Origin: Nostoc sphaeroides
Lineage (GTDB): Bacteria; Cyanobacteriota; Cyanobacteriia; Cyanobacteriales; Nostocaceae
Assembly (NCBI RefSeq): GCF_003443655.1
Contig: NZ_CP031941.1
Coordinates: 2,974,501-3,038,500, forward strand
Length of the DNA: 64,000 nucleotides
Reading direction: 5' to 3'
Shown here: positions 1 to 9,000 of the stretch, in pieces
Layout: each line of letters begins with the position of its first letter
Numbering within the stretch: position 1 is the first letter of the stretch
Made by a program: the position numbers and the translations under genes
Notes under the pieces: model-generated
Seen by the model: only the letters and a program-made list of their open reading frames with translations
The model's database searches: none
Told to the model about the DNA's origin: nothing

Positions 1-178
1 AATCTCCCGGACTAGCAACGGCAAAACCTGCTTCAATCACATCGACACCAAGGAGAGCTAGTTGATGAGCGATCGCTAGCTTTTCTTCTACATTGAGGGT
101 TGCGCCCGGTGACTGTTCGCCATCGCGTAGCGTGGTGTCGAAGATGATAACTCGGTCTGGTTGAGATGCGATGCTCAT
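1..178 (-). CDS. leuA: 2-isopropylmalate synthase, N-terminal part
   Basis: Only the first 59 codons are in the window; the rest lies beyond the left edge. The enzyme condenses acetyl-CoA with 2-oxoisovalerate, the first step of leucine synthesis. The visible part reads [20 protein letters not shown] and then [13 protein letters not shown]; the [12 protein letters not shown] motif (residues 14-25) carries the conserved Arg and metal-binding Asp of the DRE-TIM metallolyase family. A homocitrate or citramalate synthase would share this motif, but the N-terminus looks like cyanobacterial LeuA. It is divergent from the GntR gene at 268, with 89 bp between them that hold two palindromes. Confidence 0.85.
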   Translation of the reverse strand, partial: MSIASQPDRVIIFDTTLRDGEQSPGATLNVEEKLAIAHQLALLGVDVIEAGFAVASPGD

Positions 179-227
179 AATTGTCTCCCGTGGTATTGAA
201 GGGATGTTTAAAAAACCTGCTTTGGAT

Positions 228-260
228 ATTGTATACAATCTTTTGGATTTTGTATACAAT
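228..260. promoter_or_regulatory. Paired palindromic operator in the leuA/gntR spacer
   Basis: ATTGTATACAAT at 228-239 is a perfect palindrome. TTTGTATACAAT at 249-260 repeats its core TTGTATACAA. The centres are 21 bp apart, two helical turns, so two dimers would bind the same face. The second copy ends 7 bp before the GntR start codon. GntR/FCD regulators typically bind short AT-rich palindromes of this type, so autoregulation, perhaps with control of leuA, is the natural inference. Confidence 0.65.
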
Positions 261-267
261 ATAAATT

Positions 268-948
268 ATGAACTTAAATGACTTAGCAGCCAATGTGCTG
301 CAACAACAACGCAGTACCCCAGATTTAATTGCCGATGCTTTGCGGGAAGCGATTCTGCGCGGCATTTTTCAGGAAGGACAATCGCTGAGACAGGATGAAA
401 TCGCTACTCAGTTTGGAGTTAGTCGTATTCCCGTGCGTGAAGCCTTGAAGCAGCTAGAAGCAGAAGGATTGGTGACACTGCATTTAAATCGTGGTGCGAT
501 CGTATCGGTGTTGACAGCACAAGAGGCGCAAGAAATCTGTGAAATTCGTAGCGCCTTAGAAGTGAAAGCGATGCAATTAGCAATACCCAAGTTCAGGGAA
601 ACAGATATAGAAAAAGCTGCTGTAATTTTGGAAGCGACAGATCAAGCAACTGATGCAGGTGTGTTGGCAAAACTCAACTGGGAATTTCACGCGACGCTGT
701 ACGCCACTGCTGAACGTCCCCGGTTGTTGGGGATGATTAAAACTTTACACGTTAATTGCGATCGCTATGTCCGGGTACAATTAGCGCAGATGGATTACCA
801 AGAGCGATCGCAAAAAGAACACTATCAACTTTTAGATGCTTGTCAAAAGCAGGATACAAAAGCTGCTGTCAGGTTACTGAAACGACACATAGACACCGCA
901 GGAGAACAGCTAATTGCATACTTGCAGCAAATTGCTCAGAAACGCTGA
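268..948 (+). CDS. GntR family transcriptional regulator (FCD subfamily)
   Basis: 226 aa, normal length for the FadR/VanR-like branch. Residues about 18-80 form the winged helix (DALREAILRG, then FGVSRIPVREALKQLEAEGL, the GntR signature). Residues about 88-215 are the all-helical FCD ligand domain, with histidines in NWEFHATL, KEHYQLLDA and LLKRHI at the positions that usually hold a metal. The Asp normally four residues before the first His is Asn here. The effector is not predictable. It is divergent from leuA and has two copies of TTGTATACAA directly upstream, so it probably represses itself. Confidence 0.9.
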   Translation: MNLNDLAANVLQQQRSTPDLIADALREAILRGIFQEGQSLRQDEIATQFGVSRIPVREALKQLEAEGLVTLHLNRGAIVSVLTAQEAQEICEIRSALEVKAMQLAIPKFRETDIEKAAVILEATDQATDAGVLAKLNWEFHATLYATAERPRLLGMIKTLHVNCDRYVRVQLAQMDYQERSQKEHYQLLDACQKQDTKAAVRLLKRHIDTAGEQLIAYLQQIAQKR

Positions 949-1027
949 TTAAGCTGATGTGCGCCTAAATTGTATAAACACTCTTTACGGTTGTTAACTG
1001 TTAACTGTTGACAGGTTTTCGGTTATC

Positions 1028-1372
1028 ACTCATCAGTCATCGGTCATCAGTCATCGGTCATCAGTCACCAGTCATCAGTCATCGGTCATCAGTCACCAGT
1101 CATCAGTCATCGGTCATCAGTCATCAGTCATCAGTCATCAGTCATCAGTCATCAGTCACCAGTCATCAGTCACCAGTCATCAGTCACCAGTCATCAGTCA
1201 CCAGTCATCAGTCACCAGTCATCAGTCATCAGTCATCAGTCACCAGTCATCAGTCATCGGTCATCAGTCACCAGTCATCAGTCACCAGTCACCAGTCATC
1301 AGTCATCAGTCACCAGTCATCAGTCACCAGTCACCAGTCATCAGTCATCAGTCATCAGTCATCGGTCATCAG
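1028..1372. repeat. Heptanucleotide tandem array (about 49 units)
   Basis: About 345 bp of 7-bp units, CAGTCAT, CAGTCAC and CGGTCAT, in irregular order. This is the short tandemly repeated repetitive (STRR) type known from heterocystous cyanobacteria. A reading frame HQSSVISHQSSVTS runs through it only because the units contain no stop; it is not credible as a gene. The rest of 949-1537 holds nothing recognisable apart from a few GTTAACT units near 990-1012. Confidence 0.95.
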
Positions 1373-1537
1373 CCTTCATGTAAATGTTCAAGTTAAATGC
1401 GTAACAGCTTATTGACTTTAGTCCTGATATTATAAGCACTAAAGTGCTTACTACAAACCCTTAAAACGAACTTAGTAAATTAAAAAGCTGATTTATTCTC
1501 GTAACGGAAACTGGTGGCTACAACCCGAATGTAATTT

Positions 1538-2074
1538 TTACGCCAACCGCAAATAAGGGCACTTTTGCAAGAATGTTGTTGCCTTATTGTGAGCATCTAC
1601 GTTATCAATATGTGCTGGCGTAGGTCGAATAATCCCACTAAACAGGTCATCTAAGCCATAGGGAGTAAAAAATTGCCATTGGCTTTGTGCATCTAGCCGA
1701 ACTCCCACAGCAGTAGCAGTGTGCAGCCAATCTGTGATGCCATCCTCCGTACTCGTGTAAAGTCTGCTACCAGTCCGCCAACGAGCAAAACTAGCTTGAT
1801 TTTTTACATCAAACTGTTCATGAGGAAATTGTTCTGTAAGAGTCGCCTTTGCTGCTAGTTCTTGAGAACGGTTTCCCTCTATATCAAAGAATGCAATATC
1901 AAAATCTTTAATACCTAATTTACACTCATTGCCAAAAATTGAAGACCAAACAGTGTTTCGGACTGCACCCCCGGCTAACCACCAATTAGGTAAATTTAGT
2001 TGAGCGATCGCTCTTAATACTGTATCAATAGGTGTATCATTTAAAATCATCTGTAGACGAGTGTTACTATTCAT
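1538..2074 (-). CDS. Nucleotidyltransferase family protein (NTP_transf_6 type)
   Basis: 178 aa. The motif WWLAGGAVRNTVW (residues about 31-43) followed by KDFDIAFFD (about 60-68) matches the Gly-rich loop and DxD catalytic pair of the DUF925/NTP_transf_6 nucleotidyltransferases. C-terminal ITDWLHTATAVGVRL and YGLDDLFSGIIRPTP are also typical. The substrate of this family is unknown. It is a single gene with a repeat array on one side and a divergent PRiA4_ORF3 gene on the other. Start chosen at the first Met; a second Met at residue 9 is possible. Confidence 0.8.
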   Translation of the reverse strand: MNSNTRLQMILNDTPIDTVLRAIAQLNLPNWWLAGGAVRNTVWSSIFGNECKLGIKDFDIAFFDIEGNRSQELAAKATLTEQFPHEQFDVKNQASFARWRTGSRLYTSTEDGITDWLHTATAVGVRLDAQSQWQFFTPYGLDDLFSGIIRPTPAHIDNVDAHNKATTFLQKCPYLRLA

Positions 2075-2260
2075 ATTAAATTCTTGGGATGATCAACTAG
2101 AAGGTGAAAATATTATTATTCCCATCTCATTAAGCTTACGGTCTTGATAGTCCTACGGTGATACTTGGGAAGTCAATGTTTTTTAGGGTAACTGCTGAAG
2201 TCATAGTATAGAGAACAGAGTTTTACGGAAGGTTAAATTGTGAATTTATAACTTTTATTT

Positions 2261-3520
2261 ATGGAAGATTTATTTGCGCGGCTAGAACGCACATTCAATC
2301 CTGAACTGCCAACCCTTGCAGAGTCACAACAACAACTTCTACAAGAACTCAGCATTGATGAAAATCAACCTGGTACGATTCTGCATGACTTTCAAACCCT
2401 AATAGATTTCTTGCAACCAAATGGAGTAGAAGTTAGTAGTGTTAATAACCTTTTACCACTGAAAGTATTATCAGAAGTTAATTCTCGGTTAAGTCACTCA
2501 ATTGAAACTAAACTTAAACGCCCTGTACAGAAATCATACCCCTACATTAATGGACTATATCTGTTATTACGCAGTTCTGGGATAGCCCAAATTAGATCCC
2601 AAGGTAAAAAGCAAATTTTAGTATTAGACACAGCCACCTTAGAATCATGGTCAAATCTCAACCCAACAGAACGCTATTTCAACTTATTAGAAGCCTGGTT
2701 AATTTGGGGAAATAACGAAATTTTGGGTGAGCATCAAGACTCATTCGGTAATTTATTTAGATGTATTCAACTTTGGCCTCGTGTCCCAGATAAAGGTTTA
2801 AAATTTCCTAAATATGAAGACCAACACAATATTAGTTATTACCCTGGTTTGCATAACATTGCCCTGTTAGAGTTATTTGGATTGTTATCTATCAAGCAGG
2901 GAAAACCGCAAGAAGGTAAGGGATGGCGTATTACGAGTTTACAACGCTTGCCTTTTGGGGATGCTCTGTTGCAATTATTATTTCCATTAGGGATACGAGG
3001 AGAATTACAGGATGATGTCAATGTGAATTTTGGAAAATTGCAGTCACATTTACAACCATTTTTTCCCGAATGGGAGCATAACTTATTTGTTCTACAGCAA
3101 GGCTTTACCGAGGGTATTTATATTTTTAAAGTGTCTATTTCTCACGCTTGGAGACGCATTGCCATACCAGCGAAAAAAACATTAGGCTGGCTAGCAGAAA
3201 CAATTCTTGATGCTTTTGATTTTGACTACGACCATTTATATGAGTTTAGTTATAAAGACCGTTTTGGTCGCATAATTAAAATAGGTCATCCCTACATGGA
3301 AACACCCCCATTTGCTGACCAAGTGCAGATTGGTGATTTGTCTTTAGAAGCGGGTGCTAAAATGACCTATCTTTATGATTTTGGTGACAACTGGAAATTT
3401 GATGTACAGTTAGAAGCAATTAATCAGCCCGATAATAAAATTAAAAAACCAAAGATTTTAGAAGTTCACGGAAATGCACCTCAACAGTACTGGAGTGAGG
3501 ATGAAAATGAGGGAGAGTAA
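2261..3520 (+). CDS. PRiA4_ORF3 domain protein
   Basis: 419 aa. The C-terminal part (about residues 285-400: YIFKVSISHAWRRIAIPA, LAETILDAFDFDYDHLYEF, KMTYLYDFGDNWKFDVQLE) is the plasmid pRiA4b ORF-3 domain, a family often carried next to transposases but also found alone in bacterial chromosomes. The N-terminal 280 residues are helical, with no recognised domain. No transposase is adjacent. Function unknown. A MITE begins 13 bp after its stop codon. Confidence 0.75.
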   Translation: MEDLFARLERTFNPELPTLAESQQQLLQELSIDENQPGTILHDFQTLIDFLQPNGVEVSSVNNLLPLKVLSEVNSRLSHSIETKLKRPVQKSYPYINGLYLLLRSSGIAQIRSQGKKQILVLDTATLESWSNLNPTERYFNLLEAWLIWGNNEILGEHQDSFGNLFRCIQLWPRVPDKGLKFPKYEDQHNISYYPGLHNIALLELFGLLSIKQGKPQEGKGWRITSLQRLPFGDALLQLLFPLGIRGELQDDVNVNFGKLQSHLQPFFPEWEHNLFVLQQGFTEGIYIFKVSISHAWRRIAIPAKKTLGWLAETILDAFDFDYDHLYEFSYKDRFGRIIKIGHPYMETPPFADQVQIGDLSLEAGAKMTYLYDFGDNWKFDVQLEAINQPDNKIKKPKILEVHGNAPQQYWSEDENEGE

Positions 3521-3533
3521 TTGTACTATTTTA

Positions 3534-3668
3534 GGGACTTCCAAGTAAAAAAATATTCCATTGCTATTGTTCACTGTTGACCGTTGACGGTTCACGAGTT
3601 TTCAGTCAACAGTCAACAGTCAACAGTCAACGACTTGAATGTGGAATAATTTATTTTTTGGAGTTCCC
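3534..3668. mobile_element. MITE family A, copy 1
   Basis: 135 bp. The ends are inverted repeats: GGGACTTCCAAGTAAAAAAA at the left, and the complement of the right end reads GGGAACTCCAAAAAATAAAT; both run on to ATTCCA. The interior has GTTCACTGTTGACCGTTGAC and four GTCAACA units. A second copy with the same ends is at 52468-52644. No transposase inside. Direct repeat unclear (only TTA on both sides). Confidence 0.75.
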
Positions 3669-3826
3669 TTAGTAACTCAATTTCTACAACAGTACCCCTG
3701 CTAAAACTAATGTAACTTTCTAAACAAGTGATGAAATGATAATCTTTATCCTAACTAACTGGTCTGTCGAAGGAAATCTTAGAGGTTGTTTTAAAATTAG
3801 TTTGCTGTGATTTTAGGCACTGTATC

Positions 3827-3902
3827 GATCCCCCCAACCCCCCTTAAAAAGGCTTGCTCTAATTCCGGTTCCCCCCAATTTATCGGGGGGTTAGGGGGGA
3901 TC
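3827..3902. repeat. G/C-rich inverted repeat
   Basis: GATCCCCCCAACCCCCC near the left end and GGGGGGTTAGGGGGGATC at the right end form an interrupted stem, with an inner CCCCCC-AATTTATC-GGGGGG hairpin. Similar runs of CCCCCC and GGGGGG are at 9996-10030 inside a MITE. The remainder of 3669-4179 is AT-rich, with no gene seen. Confidence 0.6.
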
Positions 3903-4179
3903 AATAACGTTTTGCTACTGACGAAAGGACTTTTAAAACATCCTCTTAGTAAAATGATTTAATAAACCTATTAATTTTTTTTAAATAGCAATATTGAACT
4001 TAAATTATAACCTCAGTTTGTATATCATAGAGTTTTACTTAGTTGTCTGCCAATGATGTTAAAAAAGCTAACACGGTATCAATATCTTTCCGTAAAATCT
4101 TACTAGACAGATTCAATTAGAATAAACTGAATTTTAGTTCATTCTCGAAAGTTTTAACAATTATTTGCACACCAAATTG

Positions 4180-4857
4180 ATGAAAAACGATACACCAGAA
4201 GAATTAAACCCAGACAAAGAGATTGGACGCTTGATTGATGAAGTCATGTCTTCGTCTCTGACTGATGAACAGTACCGCAAAAAGATGCAGCGACGCAAAG
4301 AAGTGCAAGATCAACGCATAGCACAAGCTGTACCAGAAAAAGGATTAATTATTGTAAATACTGGTAATGGTAAAGGTAAAACTACTGCCGCTTTGGGGAT
4401 GGTGTTACGATCGCTAGGTCACGGGTATAAAGTAGCGATCGTTCAATTTATCAAAGGTAGCTGGGAACCTTCAGAAAAAAGGGTTTTCAGTAATTGGGAA
4501 GATCAGTTAGAATTTCACGCAATGGGCGAAGGCTTCACCTGGGAAACTCAAGACCGCGATCGCGATCTCGATAAAGCTAACGCCGCTTGGCAAAAATCAT
4601 TAGAATACATTCGCAACCCAGATTTTCACATGGTGTTGTTAGATGAAATCAATATCGCCCTCAAAATGTCTTACTTAGAAGTAGAGGACGTTTTAGCAGG
4701 TTTGGCGCAAAAACCAGCTGATAAGCACGTTATTCTTACAGGTAGAGGCGCACCTGCGGCTTTAATAGAGCGTGCTGACCTGGTAACTGAAATGACCCTA
4801 ATTAAGCACCCTTTCCGCGATCAAGGCGTTAAGGCGCAACCAGGAATTGAGTATTAA
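4180..4857 (+). CDS. cobO: Corrinoid adenosyltransferase (CobO/BtuR)
   Basis: 225 aa from the ATG at 4180. It transfers the adenosyl group of ATP to cob(I)yrinic acid a,c-diamide and other corrinoids, in the cytoplasm. The P-loop GNGKGKTT is at residues 62-69, with AALGMVLRSLGHG after it; VLLDEINIAL (Walker-B-like), LTGRGAP and TEMTLIKHPF near the C-terminus are family signatures. A TTG at 4165 in the same frame would add five residues, but the sequence MKNDTPEEL looks like the usual N-terminus. The gene is convergent with the next one (8 bp between the ends). Another cobalamin gene, cobB/cbiA, is at 30215. Confidence 0.93.
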   Translation: MKNDTPEELNPDKEIGRLIDEVMSSSLTDEQYRKKMQRRKEVQDQRIAQAVPEKGLIIVNTGNGKGKTTAALGMVLRSLGHGYKVAIVQFIKGSWEPSEKRVFSNWEDQLEFHAMGEGFTWETQDRDRDLDKANAAWQKSLEYIRNPDFHMVLLDEINIALKMSYLEVEDVLAGLAQKPADKHVILTGRGAPAALIERADLVTEMTLIKHPFRDQGVKAQPGIEY

Positions 4858-4865
4858 ATTGAAGA

Positions 4866-5564
4866 TTACTTGCACATTTGCAACGTGCGGCGATCGCTAG
4901 CAGTGATAGAACTTAAATGATAAAAATCTTGCAGAGCCACCGAGTAAGGATAACTGCTTAACTCATCTTCACTGACTTGAGGTAGTCTATTGCTTGCAGC
5001 TACCTGATTCGACTGAGTAGTACTGGCTTCATTTGACGAACTATTAACCGTCATCGCCAACTCTCCTGATGGGTTGAGTGTACCCTGAAAACAATTAAAC
5101 TCTGATTGGGGCATATATAATGCACCAGTTATCTTTTCTTGCTGCTTTTGAAATATGATGTAACCTTGACCAAGCTGGTTTGATTTTGGGGATTGACCAT
5201 AGAGGTAAATCCCATCTTTTACAGGAAAACCCGCTTTTCGTAAAACTCCTGCGCCTTTTGTAGCTCCTTGAGAATCTGGAACCAAGGCTGTGGTTGTAGG
5301 TAATGTTTTTCCGTTATGGGCAAAAAATCCTCTATCTCCAGAAGCTGCATTGAGTTGACTTCTCTGCTCTCGAACTCTTCTTAGCTGCGACAAAAGAGAG
5401 TTTTCGCTGGTTTTCTGAATTTGAGCCGATGATAATGAAGAATTTGTAACTGGTACTACTTGAGTCTGCTTGGCTATAAAGCCCAAACCGAGAAGTATGC
5501 CTAAGCCTGCGAGGGAAATTCCCCATTGACGGGGAGATAAGAACTGATGAAGGTTGTTAAGCAC
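4866..5564 (-). CDS. Membrane-anchored protein of unknown function
   Basis: 232 aa from a GTG start preceded by GGAGAAG. Residues about 14-31 (WGISLAGLGILLGLGFIA) are a single N-terminal membrane segment; the rest is probably extracytoplasmic. A mid part with KDGIYLYGQSPKSNQLGQGY and ITGALYMPQSEFNCFQGTL looks like a compact beta-rich domain, with a Ser/Asn-rich linker and two Cys (in FNCF and at LQMCK, the C-terminus). I recognise it as a conserved cyanobacterial type but cannot name a function. Confidence 0.7.
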   Translation of the reverse strand: MLNNLHQFLSPRQWGISLAGLGILLGLGFIAKQTQVVPVTNSSLSSAQIQKTSENSLLSQLRRVREQRSQLNAASGDRGFFAHNGKTLPTTTALVPDSQGATKGAGVLRKAGFPVKDGIYLYGQSPKSNQLGQGYIIFQKQQEKITGALYMPQSEFNCFQGTLNPSGELAMTVNSSSNEASTTQSNQVAASNRLPQVSEDELSSYPYSVALQDFYHLSSITASDRRTLQMCK

Positions 5565-6089
5565 CCTACTTCTCCTGTTAAAAAACGAACTAAGTTCTTT
5601 ATAATTTACTTAAATTATCACTAAGTCTTAATTATCAAAGACTTTGTTTACAACTTATATTACTATTGTCCAAAAAAGAAAACTGTCAAAAACTGAAGTT
5701 TTTATTTAATTTAGCTCAACAACCCTAGATTATCATCAGTTAGAAACTATATTAACTAATGTAAAAAATTTTGAAATTAGTTTGTAGTGAGCGGCTCCAG
5801 CCCAGACTACAAACATGCAAATTATTTACGCCGTCCTACTTAGGCTACCAATTTGGTATAAGTTGCAATATAAATTAGAAAATTTTATAGTAAACAGACT
5901 CTAGCAATTAGAGTATAAATTATCATACTATACAAGCGATAGCGAAGTATAAATCAATATGAGTACGTTAAAGGAACTTATAAGTAAAGATAACTCAGAT
6001 GTATAATTAGCGCGTCTCCTCCATAATCTCTAAAAAGATCGCGATTTAGGATTTACAGGCTTTCTATTTTTTACTTTAATAAGGCGCAT
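5565..6089. other. Intergenic region with a dispersed repeat
   Basis: 525 bp, AT-rich, no gene seen. At 5757-5795 it contains TAATGTAAAAAATTTTGAAA and then TTAGTTTGTAGTG; nearly the same stretch occurs at 61159-61193. The 3' part should carry the promoter of the large gene at 6090, but no motif stands out. Confidence 0.5.
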
Positions 6090-9000
6090 ATGTGGCAACA
6101 AGAAAAAAAAGATACTTCAATAGTTAGACTGGTATTATGGCTTGCCTTAGTTACAACCCCTATGGCAGCAAGTTTACTGGTGTCAGAACCCATGCTGGCA
6201 CAATCTAAACCTGAAACTCCTTCTTTTACACTGCCGCAAACAGTGCAGAATGGGACGATAGTGCGGATTGATGGTTCAAGTAGCTTGGGTGCAATCAACC
6301 AAAGCCTGAAAGAGAATTTTGAAAAACAGTATTATGGCGCAAAGGTTGAAGTTGCTGCCAACGGCACTGATACGGCACTGAAAGAATTGCTAGATGGCAA
6401 AATCGACATAGCAGCAATGGGGCGTGGGTTAACGCCAGCAGAAAAAGCCCAAGGACTAGAGCAAGCTCGCTTCCACCGTGAGAAGATTGCGATCGTAGTT
6501 AGTGCAGATAATCCTTTCAAAGGAAACTTGACCAGTAGGCAATTCGCCCGCATTTTTCGGGGACAAATTACAAATTGGTCACAACTAGGAGGGCCTCCAG
6601 GGAAGATTCGGTTAATCGATCACCCGAACACGAGTGAGACTCGCAATACTTTTCGGACTTATCCAGCCTTCAAGACTGCTGAATTTGCTACAGGGGCCAA
6701 TGCTACCCAACTAACTGAGGATAATACCGCAGAAATCATCAAACAACTGGGCAAAGACGGCATCAGCTATGTGTTAGCTAGTCAGGTGTCAAAATTGAAA
6801 GGTGTGCGAGTTCTGCAATTAAATCAAGCCTTACCAGATAATGAAAAATATCCCTTCTCGCAACCTTTAGTTTATGTTTACAAAAAAAATCCGAGTGTAA
6901 GCACAGCTGATTTTATCGGCTTTACCCTTGCACCCCCAGGACAGAAGGCTATAGAACAAGGTATAACTGCCGAAGCAGAAGCGATCGCCACCAACGTATT
7001 ACAACCTGCACTCACGGCTTCCCCCAGTGCCCAGACGACACCGGCTGCTACGTCTTCCCCTAGTGCAACTACTTCTGTATTCGCCGAACAGCCATTTGTG
7101 GCTCCTCCCAACTCACAAGCCAGTCCGATTGTCAACAGGGAAACACCATTTTGGTTGCTCCTACCTTTGTTTTTTGCTCCTGTAGCTGGAGCGTTCCTAT
7201 GGTGGATTCTGGGAAAACGCCCATTGTCTACTGAGAAAACAGACAACTTACCAGAATCAGATCCTCGTCCACCCAGCAGAGAAGATAGAGAACTGGCAGC
7301 GATCAACGCCAGCACCGATCCCTCCATTAACGGAGCGATGCTTGAGGAGGAGCCAGTGCCGCACTTCCAAGAGCAAGAAAGTCCCGATCGCACTCCTTTC
7401 AATATCTATGCTCAAACAGAATCTGAACTGACCGAGAATGCTACTCAAGGGACATCCAATTTAGTCCAAGAGGGAACCAATGGCACCTCTAATTCCTATG
7501 AAGGCACAACCTCTGGCGTAGTTAATGAATCGGAAAATAACAACTTGGGAGCCGCAGCTTTAACTAATGGTGCGGCTCTAGCAACAGGCATCGGCGCGGC
7601 TAACTGGTCTGCCTTTAGCAACAAAGAAACAGAAGCAGATGCGATTGATGAGACAGTTAGTCAAAGTAATTATCCGGAGGTTAACAATCCTGAGCCTGAT
7701 TCTGAAGAAATTGCCTGGGATTCTGATGAAATTGAATGGGACATAGAAGCCCCAGCAGCTGTAGTAAATACTTCATATCCTCATCTGCCTAATATTCCAG
7801 AAGAGGTATCTGATGTGGAACTGTCTTTATCTGAGAAGACAGCCCCACTCCCAGAATTACCAGATGTGCCAGATGTCACATCTGATTTTGGATATTGGGA
7901 CACAGAAATTAATGAAGATCGGATAGATGAAGAACTTCAGGCAGAATTAAACTGGCTAGAGAGTATTACCTCAACTGAAGATACAGACTCAGTAGATGAA
8001 TTCCCCTTACCAGAGTCTGACGAAGTGACAGCCGATGTAGAATCATCAACTGCACAAACATCTTCACTGCTCGACGATTTGTCAGAATTATCAGAAGAAG
8101 ATGTATTCAATGTGATAGCGGACGCAGCTGAACCCACTGTCAATTTGCCAGTGGAAGAATCTCAAGCAGAGTCTACTGTTGAGGAAGGTATTGCTGAAAA
8201 CTCCACAGATTTAGCGGGTGCTGCGGTAGCAGCAGGCGTAGGAATTCTCGGCTGGACTACCATTTCTGGATCAGATAGCAAAGAAGAAACTGATACTACA
8301 GTTGATGATGTGGCGATCGCGGCTGAAACATCTGTTAATTTGCCAGATGTAGAAGAAGAAAGCAGTATCGTCCTCACACCGCATACTTATACATCGGCTC
8401 ATGTCTCTTGGGAAATTTCCGAAGCCCAGAAGGCAGCGCTGATCCAACAGGGCGGCTCTCAATTGGTAGTGCGGCTGTATGATGCAACTGGGATTGACTT
8501 GAGTTATCAAACTCCCCATCTGGTACAGGAGTATGAATGTGAAGAGACAGCACACGATCGCTTTGTGGAAATTCCCATCAGCGATCGCAATTACATAGCT
8601 GAAATTGGCTATGTCGCTTATGGCGAGTACTGGTTATTCATCGCCCGTTCCGCAATTGTTCGTTTCTTCAGTCCTGTGCATCCAGATCCCATAATTGATG
8701 ATGTGGCGATCGCGGCTGAAACAGATATTCACTTGCCAGATGTAGAAGAAGAAAGCAGTATCGTCCTCACACCACATACTAATACATCGGCTCATGTCTC
8801 TTGGGAGATTTCCGAAACCAAGAAGGCAGCGCTGCGCCAACAGGGCGGCTCTCAATTAGTAGTGCGGCTGTATGATGCAACTGGGATTGACTTGAGTTAT
8901 CAAAGTCCTCAGTTTGTCCAGCAGTATGAATGTGACGAGACAGCACACGATCGCTTCGTGGAAATTCCCATCAGCGATCGCGATTACATAGCTGAAATTG

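Noticed and set aside
1028..1372. CRISPR array
   Set aside because: Units are 7 bp in direct tandem with no spacers.
1008..1415. 135-aa frame of HQSSVIS repeats
   Set aside because: It is read only from the heptamer array, which contains no stop; no start signal or homologous flank.
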